Positions 18,493-31,800 are shown, counted from the first letter of the stretch. The stretch: 32,073 nucleotides of DNA from Saprospiraceae bacterium (GCA_016722295.1 JADKGL010000007.1:1-32073), one strand, 5' to 3'. Notes: generated from the sequence alone by a model not told the origin. Program-made: numbers and translations.

Positions 18493-20750
18493 TTACTTGA
18501 CTACGGTTGCATAACCTTTTAGCTGGACGCGCTGTAAACGAGGTGTATCGTATTCCACTAGGTAGAGATAGACTCCGTTCGGAACCAATTCTCCGGAATT
18601 ATTAAATCGTCCATTCCAACTTTGATTTGGATCATTCGTTGAGAATAGTTTGCCGCCCCAGCGATCCCAAATAGTCAATTTGAAACCTTTCATATAATCT
18701 ATGGCACCTTTTCCAAAGAATTCATCGTTTTTACCATCACCATTAGGCGTGAAAGCATTTGGCATGAAAAAGGTAACTTTAGGCTCTACATCCAATGTTT
18801 TGAGCAATGTGTCAATACATCCATTTTCATGAATAGCGTATTGTTTTATTGTGTAAATTCCAGTATCCCTGAATATATAGTCGGATTTCGCAACACAAGT
18901 TTTTCACCTGTTGAAAGCAGATACTCTATCGTTTTTGCTCGTAATGATTGATCAGTTACAGTAATTTTGTTATTAAAAGAACTTAAGATCTCAGGTGAGA
19001 CGTCAAAGTTTGCTTTTGGCGATTCTTTCACAGTGATCCAATCTGGATAAAATATTTCTATATGGCAACCAATTGGTGAAGTCACAGAGAGTTTTACTGA
19101 ATAAATTCCTTTGTTTTCGTAAGTATGTAATGGAGATATTTTGGTGGATGTATTCCATCTCCAAAATCCCATTGTACATCGTATGTGGAATCAATAGGAA
19201 TAGATAGATTTTCAAAAAAATATCTAATGGTTCACATCCCACAAATACACCGGGATCTATTACTAATAATTGAGGTACTGGAAAATATGGAATAATAGCA
19301 GTAGTGTCATCGACACATCCATTGATGTCCGTAACTTCAAGATTCACTTGTTTGTTTCCAGGTGTTTTGTAGAGATAATTCGGATCCTTAACTTGAGAAG
19401 AAGCATTCGGTTCAAAAGTCCAATCATATTTTGTAATCATGCTACTGCCTGTGGTAGAAAAATTTTAAATTGAACAAGGTCAGCAATACAAGTATCATAC
19501 GCGTGTGTAAATGAAGCATTGATGCCGGGGAATACATTGACATTGATAAAAGCTGTATCAGAGCAATCAATTCCTTTGTTGAGAATTAATTGTCCTTTAT
19601 AAGTTCCAATATTTGGAAATGTAATTTTTAAATTTTCAGAATTGCCTCGAATTGTATCTGGTCCGATTTTAAAAAACCAATCATATGTCTTAATATTTTC
19701 TTTTGTTCTACTTTGGTTGATAAAATCAATTGTATTGTTACCGCAAGTATTAATAATGAATTCTTGATCTTTTGTAATACTATCAGATTGGACTTTTGCA
19801 GATACTTTGATATCGCATTGTGCAACGTTAAATTGAAAATCTCGTCTTACAGTACTTAGAAGCACACCAGCTCTATGTTCTTTTTAACACAAACGCCGAC
19901 AACAAATTGTCCTAATTTTTCAGGAATTCCTGTGATCAAACCAGTAGTTGGGTTTATTTTAACGACTGGGTTACCAGCTAATGGTGAAGAGTAGAATAAT
20001 TGGGTGAAGTAAACGTCACTGTATTAAATGGAGGTGGACATCTCTCTCGACTTGGCATCACTCCATTGCAATCAGTTGCGGAACCAGTTCCATTACTTCC
20101 ATTTTGACCACCAGCGGAAAACGGTGCACAGAATTCATAAGTCACTATATCTCCTTCTTTATCTGTCACGCTATGATCAAAATTGAGCAGTTCTCCCGCG
20201 CAAATGACAATAGGAGGAAAGCTTTGAATCGAGGCGAACTATTACAAGATCCTTTGAGCTTCGGGAGTAATCTCTACAATATATGCAGCTCCTTGTCGAT
20301 CTGGGTTTAGAATGTTTGAAATTGTATTGTTCCTGCAACATCGCTGATAAACCACTACATAACTCGAATTAATGATGGGAAATGTTCTTTCAAAAGTATA
20401 AACTCCTTCTTGTACACAAACTCTTGGGGGAATAATGCAAGGATTCTTGTTGGTAGGATCTAGAATTCTAGATGAACTCAGACTAGCATCTAATTTTCCA
20501 ATAAAAGAATAGCTTAGTGTCTGTTCTACATAAAATCCAATTTGTGCAGGATTGTCTAGTTCAGCTGAATTCGTACTAAAACAATCTCGGTACACATTCA
20601 TAGTAAACAAAAATGTCACTGTATTCAGCGCAGTATCTCTACGGATACATTCATAATAATCTCACCGCCAACTATATGACGTGCCTCATTTTGTTGAATA
20701 CAAAACAAGAAAATTGAGATAATTGCAGAAATTTTAATTTTTAAGTACAT
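18493..20750 (-). CDS. PKD-domain surface protein with type B T9SS (gliding-associated) tail, frameshifted
   Basis: At least six fragments in three frames join into one protein of about 750 residues. The ATG at 20750 opens a signal peptide (MYLKIKISAIISIFLFCIQQ) and then EARHIVGGEIIYECIRRDTALNTVTFLFTMNVYRDCF, a conserved start in Bacteroidota surface proteins. The middle has a cadherin-like region (VTDKEGDIVTYEFCAPFSAGGQNGS...LTSPNYS...GNPVVKINPTTGLITGIPEKLGQFVVG) and several PKD domains (for example TYDWFFKIGPDTI, KYDWTFEPNAS, and WDFGDGIH after repair). The end is PKVTFFMPNAFTPNGDGKNDEFFG...TIWDRWGGKLF...WNGRFNNSGELVPNGVYLY, a textbook type B/gliding C-terminal sorting domain. Breaks are near 20640, 20240, 19980-19865, 19440, 19195 and 18865. 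The role (adhesion or gliding) is inferred. Confidence 0.85.
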
Positions 20751-20813
20751 AATTCCGACTCAAAAACGAAAAAAAGCGTTTAATAGTTGTTCTAAATGGT
20801 CAAATTCTTAACT

Positions 20814-21421
20814 ATGAGAGGAAGTAATTTGGGAAATTGAATTGAAAAATGCCGCTAATGCTGTATTACATAATAAAGTTATACTTTATCCCACGGATAC
20901 CATTTGGGGTATAGGAGGTCATGCATTGAATGAAGAAGTGTATGAAAAGATCAACCAAATAAAGCGAAGACCCGTTAAGAAATCATTTATACTATTGGTA
21001 AATAGGATTGAGATGCTCAACGAATATGTAAGTGATATTCATCCAAGAATTGAAACACTGTTGAGCTTTATGAAGAAACCATTGACCTTGATTTATTCAA
21101 AATTTAAAAAATCTTCCCGTTAAGGTATTTCCTAACGGAACTGTCGCAATTCGATTGTGTAAAGACCCTTTTTGTCAAGAATTATTCAAACATATTGCAA
21201 TGCCATTGATCTCCACCTCTGCAAACCTCGCAGGAATGCCTTCGCTAAAATGTTTTGGTGAAATTTCTGAAGAGATAAAGACTCAAGTTGACTATATTGT
21301 AAACTATAGAACAGAGGAAAGAACCAAAGGCACATCAAGTCAAATCGCAAGATTTAATGATGAAGGTGAATTGAGTTTTCTGATAAAGTGTGCAATAAAT
21401 TGGGTCCTTGAATCCGACTAG
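20814..21421 (+). CDS. L-threonylcarbamoyladenylate synthase (TsaC/Sua5 family), frameshifted
   Basis: An enzyme of about 200 residues that makes threonylcarbamoyl-AMP from threonine, bicarbonate and ATP for the t6A37 modification of tRNA. ILYPTDTIWGIGGHA is the N-terminal signature, IKRRPVKKSFILLV the KxRP-type loop, and PLISTSANLAGMPSLKCFGEI the nucleotide-binding end. The frame breaks near 21107 at an A-run of six; removing one A gives FKNLPVKVFPNGTVAIRLCKDPFCQE. The first codons are unsure: an ATG at 20814 with one base lost shortly after (MREVIWEIELKNAANAV) or a TTG at 20842. Such enzymes are needed for growth in most bacteria, which argues that the break is a read error. The gene lies between divergent surface-protein operons. 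Confidence 0.85.
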
Positions 21422-21516
21422 AGAGACCTCAATACAAGGTTTATTTGATGATATTTCGCATTAAAACAAACAAATATATGTGTTTTTAGTAATAAGTATA
21501 TTATTTGATATATTTA

Positions 21517-21541
21517 TTACAGTAATCTATAAATACTGTAA
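21517..21541. promoter_or_regulatory. inverted repeat, possible operator
   Basis: A perfect inverted repeat, TTACAGTA and TACTGTAA, 8-bp arms with a 9-base spacer, about 145 bp before the ATG of the HYR-like protein gene. The length and symmetry suit a dimeric regulator, but none is known here. Confidence 0.3.
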
Positions 21542-21685
21542 ATCAATGTTTAAGTTAGCTAATTAGTTCAATTTCATATTACTAAAAATCATAAATTATA
21601 AAAAATTGGTATATAATTTGCCACAGGGTAAGTGCCGGATCAAAGGAATCCGAGATTTTACTCATAAACCGAAAAAATTATTACC

Positions 21686-24600
21686 ATGAATCGAATTGCT
21701 ACCTTAATGAGGAGCTATTATCTAGTATGTTCCATTGTATTATCAAGTTTGATCTTGCCCTTAGTCTTAAAAGCTGAGAGTAAGAATACCGTGTTTGAAT
21801 TGGCTTGTAATGACTTTTTGCATATTTCATTAGATACCAATTGCACGGCGACGATCACAGCGAATATGGTGCTCGAAGATATGATCGGACTTGCCAGATT
21901 ATACTATAAAAGTATATTTTAATAATGTGTTGCAATCAGATTTACTTTTTGGATCGCAAGATATTAATAAAATTTTTGATTATAAAATCTGGCATAATGT
22001 CACAGGAAATTCTTGTTGGGGGCAAATAAAAATTGAAGACAAATTTGCACCAAAAATGATTTGCAGTAACGATACTGTTCGATGCAGTAGCTCACTCACT
22101 CCAGCGACCTTGGGTTTTCCTATTCCTTCTGGCTTAGCACTACGATTAGCGTTCAATCTGTTACACCACCAATTTACTTGGTCTACGGATGGGATAAATG
22201 CAGTCGGGTGACCCTTAGTTATACAGATAATGTATTAAATTATGGATGTGATAGTGTTTGTTTGCGTAAGATTATTAGGACTTGGGTAGCGACAGATTCG
22301 TTGGGAAATGCTTCTACTTGCAATGATACCATCTGTGTATTAAAACCAACAGCGGCGGATATTAATTATCCAAAGCATTATGACGGAATGAGTGGACTTA
22401 ATTCATTACCATACTTATTATGTACTTCTACTTTTCCGAAATTGCCAAATGGTAATCCAGATCCTATTTATACAGGACATCCTATAAGCACAGGTTGTAC
22501 TACTTTAAATGCAACGTATTCAGATTTAAAAATTCCTGTTTGTGATGGAACTTATAAGTTATTGCGAAGATGGATTATTTTAGACTGGTGTACACAAGGA
22601 TTGATAGAGTATGATCAAATTATTAAAGTAGTTGATGATATTCCTCCTGTCATTCAATGTCCAATTCAATTTACAGTAGGCATGTCTCCATATTCTTGCA
22701 CTGCAACTACAAAAATTCCTCCTCCAACATTGGTTAATGATTGTGGAAAATGGACTTATGATGTTTATGTAAAACTACGCGAACCAGTAACAGGTCAACC
22801 AGCTGAACCTTCAAAATTATATATTACATACAATCTCTTTTGATAAGTGTTTTATTTAACTAATGCACCAGAAGGAAGAATTTGGATCATCTATTATGTG
22901 ACTGATGATTGTGGCAATAAGTCAGAATGTGCAACAGAAATTGGTGTCGTTGATAATCTTGCTCCTATAGCCGTTTGCGATCAAAAAACAGTGATCACTT
23001 TGACAAATGATGGTACAGCAAAAGCATTTGCGGAATCGTTTGATGATGGTTCGTTGGACAATTGTAAAATCGCTGAAATGAAAGTAGCAAGGATGACAAA
23101 TACTTGTGGAACTGGAACAGCATTTGGAGATTATGTTACATTCTGTTGTGCTGATGTAGGCACTACTGTTATGGTTGCTTTTGAAGTAACAGACACCTAT
23201 GGCAATAAAAATACTTGTATGGTTGAAGCAACTGTTCAAGAAAAAGTGCCACCAGTTATTATTCCTCCATCTGATGTAACTATTTCTTGCAATTACAAAT
23301 TTAACAATTTGGAAGAATTTGGTACAGTGCGATTGAGTGAATCAAGTAGACAAGATATCATCATTAGAGATGTATATTATACAGGCCCAAATTTCATCGC
23401 AGGACGTGATGGATTGGCTACAGACAATTGTAGTGTAACATTTACTGAAATAGTTGATCGCGATTTGGTTTGTAATCAAGGAATAATTACTAGAACGTTT
23501 ATAGCAAAAGATCAACAAGGATTGACTAGTATTGCTACACAAAGGATTTATGTACAAAACAATAATCCTTTCAATAGAACTAATATTACTTTTCCATTTC
23601 GTAGAGATATCAATTCTTGTAACAACGTAATCACGGATCCTTCAAATACTGGTGTTCCAACCTATACAAACATAGGATGTGCACAATTAGCTGCAAATTA
23701 CGAAGATTTAAAATTGACTATAGTAGACAGCGTTTGTTTTAAAATTTTGCGAAAGTGGACTGTTGTTGATTGGTGTCAATATAATGCAGCAACAGGTACA
23801 GGAATATGGACTGAGACTCAAATAATCAATGTTAAGAATTCTGAACCTCCAATGATTACAAGTTGCCAATTTGTAGACTTCTGTGATAAATTATCTTATC
23901 ATGATAATGCATCTGTATTATGCTATGGCAATTATGAGCTATTGGGAGCTGGTACTGATGATTGTACAAGTGATCAAGATTTATTGTGGTCGTACAAAAT
24001 TGATACAAACAATGATGGAATATTTGATTTAAATGGTAATGGTCAACGTGCTGCAGGTCAATTACCTGTCGGAACACATAGATTGAAGTGGACATTGCAA
24101 GATCAATGTGGAAATTTCACAAATTGCGATCAAATTTTCACAATTCGAGATTGCAAAAAACCGACTCCATACTGCCTAAATGGAATTGCTACTGTCGTCA
24201 TGCCGACTACAAAAACGATCACAATTAATGCAAAGATTTTGATGTCAATAGTGCAGATAATTGTACGCAACCAGCAGATTTAAAGATATCATTTTCTCCT
24301 GATCCAAATCATAATTCCTTAGTCTTGACTTGTGATAGCTTGAAAGGGCAAACTAGTAGATTGATATTAATTCGAATCTATGTTACGGATGAAGCAGGAA
24401 ATCAAGATTATTGCGAGACTTATGTGAAATTGCAAGATAACAATAATACATGCAATGGAACTTTAGTGAATTATGGTGGTAATTTAAAACGTGCAAATCA
24501 AGGCAATATACCAAAGGCAAATTTACAGATTTATGATAATAGCGATCAATTGGTTCAATCAGTAGATTGTATGATATTGTACAAATACAGAAACATATAT

Positions 24601-25577
24601 TGGGAACAAAGCCAATCACTGATCCTTTTAAATTAATCGCAGCCGATGTAAATAATTCTAAATCTATTACTGCGCGTGATATTTCAGAAATTAGGAAGTT
24701 AATATTAGGCGTGAGTTCTGGTTTTCAGAATAATAAAGTGTGGCGATTTATACCAAAAGGATTTTTGTTTGTCGATATGTCTTCTCCTTATGATTTTCCA
24801 GAATTCATTACTACGAAAGATATAGAGGAAATAAATCAAAATCACTTTGTTGGTGTAAAAGTTGGAGATATCGATCAATCAGCGGAATTAATTGGAGCTG
24901 CTCAAACAAGAAACAATACTGCAGTAAGTTTAGTGATAGATCAAGGTATCCGGGTAAGTCCAAGTGTAGTAAAGTATGGCGTGTTTTTAGAGCGCATGGA
25001 GTCACTTGAGGGATTTCAATTTGATCTGAGATTAAAAGGTGATCGCGCTACCATTCTTTCATTAGAAAGTGGATTAATAGAATTGGATCCTGAAAGTTAT
25101 ATTTTGCTATCAAATGAATTAAAATTGAGTTATGGCAAAAGTGTTAGCCAAAGCATAGGTCAGAAGAAAGCATTATTTTATATTCTAGTAGAAAATGCAG
25201 AAGTAAATGAAAATAATAGATTTGAACTAATTCAAAACGCGATTAAGCCTGAAGCCTATTTTGCAGATGGGTTAAATGCCATTATTCAATTGAATGCTTA
25301 CGCAAAAGTAAATGGATCGATTAAACTATTGCCAAATCAACCGAATCCATTTTCACAAAGCACAAAAATTAGATTTGAAACAAGCGATCCAACAGAAGTA
25401 AATATAAAGATTTATACATCGACAGGGTCCTTGTTGTATTCTGATCAAATAAAGGCAATTAAGGGTCAAAATGAGCTTAGTATTAATAGAAGCCAAATTG
25501 TTAACTCTGGTATCTACTTTTATGAAATTTCAACACAAAATGAGAAACTAGTTCAAAAAATGATCGTAATTGATTAA
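21686..25577 (+). CDS. HYR-like/dockerin-like giant surface protein with T9SS type A tail, frameshifted
   Basis: About 1297 codons in at least six frame segments. The N-terminus is a signal peptide (VCSIVLSSLILPLVLKA) leading to LACNDFLHISLDTNCTATITANMVLEDM. HYR-like/Ig-like modules follow, each with DKxAP-xxxC and TDNCG/DxCGN motifs (IKIEDKFAPKMICSND, VDDIPPVIQCPIQF, VTDDCGNKSECATEIGVVDNLAPIAVCDQ, KVPPVIIPPSDVTISC, LQDQCGNFTNCDQIFTIRD). Next comes a dockerin-like pair (YDIVQIQKHILG, AADVNNSKSITARDISEIRKLILG) and a type A T9SS tail (KLLPNQPNPFSQSTKIRFET...GIYFYEIST...KMIVID). Breaks are near 21895, 22150, 22843-22847 (compensating T indels removing two stops), 24235 and 24565. The dockerin-like part may be truncated at its start. 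It probably serves in adhesion or matrix binding. Confidence 0.82.
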
Positions 25578-25602
25578 TCTGGAATAGTGGACTTATATAA
25601 TG

Positions 25603-25632
25603 GCCAAGCAGTGAAAATTGCTTGGCTTTTTT
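25603..25632 (+). terminator. rho-independent terminator of the HYR/dockerin protein gene
   Basis: GCCAAGCA pairs with TGCTTGGC as an 8-bp stem with an eight-base loop, followed by six T; it is 26 bp after the stop codon. Confidence 0.85.
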
Positions 25633-25756
25633 ATTTACTTAAATTGTTGTTTGTGTAATTGTTTGATTATCAGTTATGTAAGTATGATTCATTTAAATAA
25701 TTTTATTATATATATAATTTTTTTTAATATTTCTTTTATATTTCAATAATACACTA

Positions 25757-25764
25757 TATATTTG
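25757..25764 (+). promoter_or_regulatory. -7 element of the giant DUF11-like gene
   Basis: TATATTTG fits the Bacteroidota -7 consensus TAnnTTTG. The -33 side is only a T-rich run, so this is a candidate. About 115 bases of leader would follow, including nested hairpins. Confidence 0.4.
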
Positions 25765-25769
25765 CCACT

Positions 25770-25849
25770 GAATAAGAATTTACTATCCCAAAATAGTTAC
25801 TATTCATTTTAGACCATTGCGAGTTAGTACGTAAAAGGTATTCTTTTAC
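25770..25849 (+). promoter_or_regulatory. structured leader of the giant surface-protein gene
   Basis: Two hairpins lie between the candidate promoter and the ATG: a nested one (GAATA 25770-25774 with TATTC 25801-25805, inside it ACTAT-cccaaa-ATAGT 25782-25797), and GTAAAAG-gtatt-CTTTTAC at 25831-25849. The second may form a simple stop or a stability stem; neither has a recognised riboswitch motif. Confidence 0.4.
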
Positions 25850-25881
25850 ATAACGAATTTTACTTACTAAACTCATTTAAA

Positions 25882-28800
25882 ATGGGAAAACTGCTGCTTA
25901 CACGCATAGCTTCATTTGGTACGACACAAATGTTGCGAAGACAAAATTTTATTAATTATACCCTTGGTATAATTATGTTATTATTGCATTTCAATGCTTC
26001 TTCACAATGCAATACTACCTCGGGAATTATCGAAGGTTATTCTTTTAATGATAAAGATGTCAATGGTATTAAATCGACATCTGATCTAGCTTTGGCAAAT
26101 ATCGTCGTTAGTGCGTTTGATAATAACGGAGTGAAAGTAGCTGAGGCAGTCACCGATGCGAATGGATATTATAGACTTGGTGGCTTGACTGACAATGTCA
26201 ATTATAGACTAGAGGCCAATAAACCATCAGGATATGAATTGACAAAATATGGACTTGAATTCAAAGGCGATATTCGATTTGTTCAAGCTCCAAGTTGTAA
26301 TAATAACTTTGGATACTTCCAAGTATCCACATATTCTTCCAATCCAAACCCACCAGTTGCAGTAACTTGTTTCGTCGGAGGTTCTGCATCTGAAAATTTG
26401 AATTATGAAACAATAGTTACACAGGATTTTTTCTTTAACAGTGCTTCTGCAATCAAAAAAATTGCAATGAAATCGCAGACAGGTTCTATTTGGGGACTTG
26501 CTTATAAGAAAAGTGAACGTAAGTTATTTTCTTCTTCATTTGTAAAACATGGTGCTGCTTTAGGGAGTGCAGGAATTGGTGGTATTTATGTAACAGATAG
26601 AACTACAGCTGCGACTACAGAGTTTGTAAGATTGCAGGACTTGGGTATCAATTTAGGATCTACAAATTCAGTCGCTATTACTCATTGCGATTACGCTGAT
26701 TTTATCGGAAAAACAGGCTTGGGCGATTTGGAAATTTCAGATGATGAGTCTTATTTATATGCGTCCAATTTGTACAACAAGTCGATTGTCTTCATACCTA
26801 CAGTAAATCCGGACATTAACTCAGTTTTTGAAATAAAAGTACCAGATCCGGGATGCAATAGTGGTGACTATGTCATATCAGCATTGAAGTATCAGAATGG
26901 TTCTTTGTTTGTAGGTGTAACATGCACAGCTGAAACTTCAAAGAAGTCTTCTGATTTCGCATTTCATGTCTATGAGTTTAATTTTATATCAAGAGTTTTT
27001 AATCTCGTTTTTACCACCAATTTTGGTAAAAAATATTGGGATAAAGATGCCTCTGCAGACAAGTACTTAGTGTCACAATGGTTGACTGATATTGATTTTA
27101 CTGATCAAGGTAATATGATATTGGCGATAGCAGATAGACAAGGGCATGCATATTGTCATGAACCGGAGCCATTGGTAAATCAATCAGGAAATATCTTGAT
27201 GGTTTGGAATGATCGTGGAACATGGAGATTAGAAAACAATGGTGTGGCTGGAACACTTATAGGTTCAGCAGCTGGAACATCTTATGATGGTCCAGGAAGT
27301 GGTGAATTTTTTGGAGAAGATTATTGGATCATTGGGCCAAATCTACACTCTGAGGTGTCATTTGGAAGTGTGGTATGTTTACCAGGTTCAAACCAAGTTA
27401 TCTCTACGGTCTTTGATCCAATCATTGAATCATTTTCTGGAGGATTACACCGATACAGTACAATCAATGGAAAGAAATCAGCTGCAATACAATTATATAA
27501 TAGAAATAATTCTAGTTTCGGTAAAGCATCTGGTCTTGGTGCATTGGAAATAATGGATGAACCAGCTCCTATTGAAATAGGGAACTATGTATGGTTAGAT
27601 AAAGATGGTGATGGTGTGCAAGATGCAAACGAAAAAGGTATTGCAGGAGTGACACTATGTTTATATGATAGTAACTGTAATTTAGTTGCAAATACTGTTT
27701 CTGATTCCAATGGTGAATATGTATTTTCTAATGCAAATGTACCAGAAGGAATAAAATTCAATTCGAAATATTTTATTGTAGTTAAAGCGAATAACTATAA
27801 TACCTCATTAAAAGCAATTATACGAAACACTGATACTCTATATTTGAGTAAAGTAGATAACGCTGGAGATGACGATATTGATAGTGATTCTTATATTTGG
27901 GAAGATGCAAATTGTCTAATTTTTACTGATTACCCTGTGGTGACTATCAATACACAATCTCCAGGAAAAAATGATTACAATTTTGATATCGCATTTACTC
28001 CTAAAGTGACTATAGATACCACACCAGCTCCTGGACCTGTAATCTATGATTTAGCATTGATTAAGAAACTTGATGTTAGCTCAGTGATTCAAGTGAATCG
28101 ATCGATTCGTTTTGAAATGATTATTCAAAATCAAGGGACTAATGCAGTCGCAAGTTATGATGTAGTTGATTATATACCTGCTGGATTTAGTTTTGACAAT
28201 TCAAATAATGCAGGATGGACATTAAATGGAACTATTGCAAAATACACTGTTAATGAAATTCTATTGCCAGATCAAAAAAAATCGATTTTTATAAATTTAA
28301 TTTTATTAGCGAATTCGACTGCTGAACAATTGATCAACACTGCTGAAATCAGTGGTATGCGAAATGAATTTGGTGAGAAATTAATTGATAATGATTCTGC
28401 ACCTGATGAAGATCCAAATAATGATAAGGGTGGTGTGCCAAATAGCGACACAGATAATAATTTTGACAATAATGTCAATGATGAAGATGATCACGACAGA
28501 GAATCTTTAGTAGTCAATGATCTCGCATTAATCAAAACCAGTAACGCTTCGACTGTAAGAGAAGGAGATATTGTAGAATTTGTAATTACAGTTAGAAATC
28601 AAGGAAATTCAAGCATTGGTTCATTTGACTTAGTTGATTATTTACCATCAGGATTAAGTTTTGAAACTGCATTGAATCCGACATGGAATCAAAATGGATC
28701 AATCGTATCTAAAAGAGTTAATCAGATTTTAACAGCAGGTCAAGAATATGCTGAAATTTTAAAATTGCGAGTAAATAGCTCAGCAAAAAACAATGCATCT

Positions 28801-31800
28801 GCGTTGGTCAATACAGCTGAGATAAGTCGAATGACGGATATAAATGGATTGGAAATTATGGATTCTGATTCAAGACCAGATTCAGATTCGTCTAATGATG
28901 TTGGAGGACTTGTAGGAACCCCATCAGATAATCTTTGGAATGGTGATGGAACAAGTGATGAAGATGATCATGATCAAGCTGCAGTTTCTATAGTAGATTT
29001 GGCATTAGTGCTTACTACTGATAGAACAATTCCTGTAAAAAATGGCGATCTTATTTCGTTTAAAATACAAGTAAAAAACCAAGGTACACAAGCTGTAAAT
29101 TGTATCGAGTTAGTTGATTATGTTCCAACTGGATTTGAATTTATACAATCAGAAAATAGCAATTGGACGTATGCTAATGGTATAGCAAAGTCTACAATTA
29201 CTCAAGTAATTAATCCTGGAGATTGTCTAGATTTCTTTATTAAATTAAAAGTGATTTCTGGCAATCCAAATGAGTTAATAAATAAAGCTGAAATCTCAAG
29301 CATTAAAGATGCTTCAAAAAATGAATTGCACGATTGGGATTCAAAGCAAGATATAGATAATACAAATGATGCAGGAGGTGTTGTAGGCACACCAATGGAT
29401 AATTATTTTGATGGAAATGGAACAGATGATGAAGATGACGAAGATCCAGCAACAGTGCCTGTTTTTGACTTAGCATTGATCTTGTTAAATGCGAATGTAA
29501 ATCCAGTTCGTTTAGGTGAAAATATTACACAAACTATTAAAGTTTGTAATCAAGGAAATGTATCGTCTTATAATACTGAAGTTATAGATTATTTACCTAG
29601 TGGATTTACTTTGAGTTCATTAGATAATAATGGATGGATGATTAAGAATGGTAAATTGGTGAATATTATTTCTGGTGAATTAAAGGCAGGAGAGTGCAGA
29701 GAAATAAACCTTGTATTGACTGTTGGAGAGATTACTTCCAAAAATGATTTATTGAACATAGCAGAAGTTTGTGCTGCAAAAAATGGTAGCAGTGTAGAGT
29801 ATGGATTTTATGATTATGATTCAAATCCTGATAAAATTTCTTCGAATGATATTGGCGGCGTTGTGTCAACTGCTACAGATGATATTTTGACAGGTGATGG
29901 TGTCACTGATGAAGATGATTCAGATCCAGCACAAGTGTGTATTGCAGACATCGCTTTAAGAAAAACAGTAGCGCCAAACATAATTTTACTGATGTTAATA
30001 ATAAAACTATTGGACAATACGATTACGATTCTACTCCGGATCAAAATCCTTCAAATGATTTGGGTAGTGAATTAGGAAAATCAACAGATGATCAAATCAA
30101 TGATCATGGTGCGATAGATGAAGATGATGAGGACATTGCAGATGTTGGTCTGTATGATATTGCATTGAGCAAATCATTAAAAGATCGCAATGCATTCATT
30201 AGCTCAAGAGATACTACTGTGTTTTATATTGATGTGATCAATCAAGGGAATAGAGATATTGAACATTATTCTGTTACCGATCAAGTAGATACTAACTTTT
30301 TATTTTATGCGCCATTCAACCCAGGTTGGTCGAATACTGTAGACAACTTATATACTTATACAAGTTCGGAACCATTGAAAGTTGGCGAGACAAAAAGAAT
30401 ACAAATTGTATTATTGTTTAAACCAAAAAGAAATGGAACTCGCATTTCAAATTTTGCTGAGATATGTGAAATAAAAGATGCTAATGGAGATGCAATACAA
30501 GATTATGATTCTTCCCCAGATAAAGATTTTACTAACGATAAAAAGGACTACATTGGATGATAAAAATGACAATGTCAATGATCATGGTGAGATTGATGAA
30601 GATGATCATGATGGATCTATAACTAATCCAGATAATTTTGATTTGGCATTATTCAAGGAAGTTGGAATTAGGGTTGTAGAGAAAGGAGATATCGTTCCAT
30701 GGACGATTAAAATCATCAATCAAGGAACAGTAACTGCAACAGAAATTGTGATTGTAGATTATTTGCCAGAAGGAGTTACAATGGTTGATCCAGATTGGAA
30801 GCAAGCAGATGTTAATCCGACACCAAGAAAAGTGTATCTTGTTTTAAATGAGAAAAATGGACGTCTACCTATAGGTGGATTGAAATTTAAAGATACCTTA
30901 TTAGTGGATATTCAAACAAGAATTGATCTCAGTAGAAAAGCAGGACCTATCGTAAATGGTGCTGAAATATATTCTGCAAAGAATGAATTTAATATTGCTG
31001 ATGAAGATTCAAGACCAGATGATATTGATAATAATGATGATGGAGGTTTTGTGTTTGAAGATACCGACAGAGTTGGAAGTATTGATCTTGGAGATTTGAC
31101 TGATGATGAGGATGATGCAGATCCTGCAGGAGTGTTTTTGTTGGAATTAAAAAATGATGATTGCGAGTGTTTAAACAATGCAACCAATTCACTCCAATGG
31201 CCAGTTCCGCACACATCTAACATTGCAATCACGTGCCGAAGAAGTTTGGAGAGTGATTGCCCAAGTTGGATTATATGAAGATTCGAGTCCAGTCCCACCA
31301 GCAAGTCCTTTGCCTCTAGCATTAGGAGAGGAACTAGTCCCAGAAGTAATCAATGGTCGATTGGCTTTTTATGGTATTTACGTGAACCATATATCAGGTC
31401 CAGCATTCTCAATTACACTCCAAAATAATTATGGAGATAAAATTAATTTAACAAATGTTAAATGCGTATGAAGCACCAAAAGTAACAGAAGCAAAGAATG
31501 TTGTTTGTGTTGGTGAACTTGTACCTTATAAGGCAACATATAATGCATTAAGTACCTATAATTGGACAATCTCCTCTGGAGGCACAATAATTAACTCTCC
31601 AACATCAAATACAATAAATGTATTGTGGAACGGTGCTACAGGGACAACTCATACGATTACACTTAAGGAAACACGCCCTTCTACTTGTATCGCACCAATT
31701 GAAATTCCAGTAACTATATCTGCTCCAATAAGTGAGCAAATTAGTTGCATAAATCAATTGAATGTAAGTTTGGATTACAAATGTGAAGCTATAGTTACAC

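Noticed and set aside
22922..24619. Several minus-strand open frames rich in His, Tyr and Ser inside the HYR-like gene
   Set aside because: They are mirror images of the repeats in the plus-strand gene and have neither start signals nor known domains.
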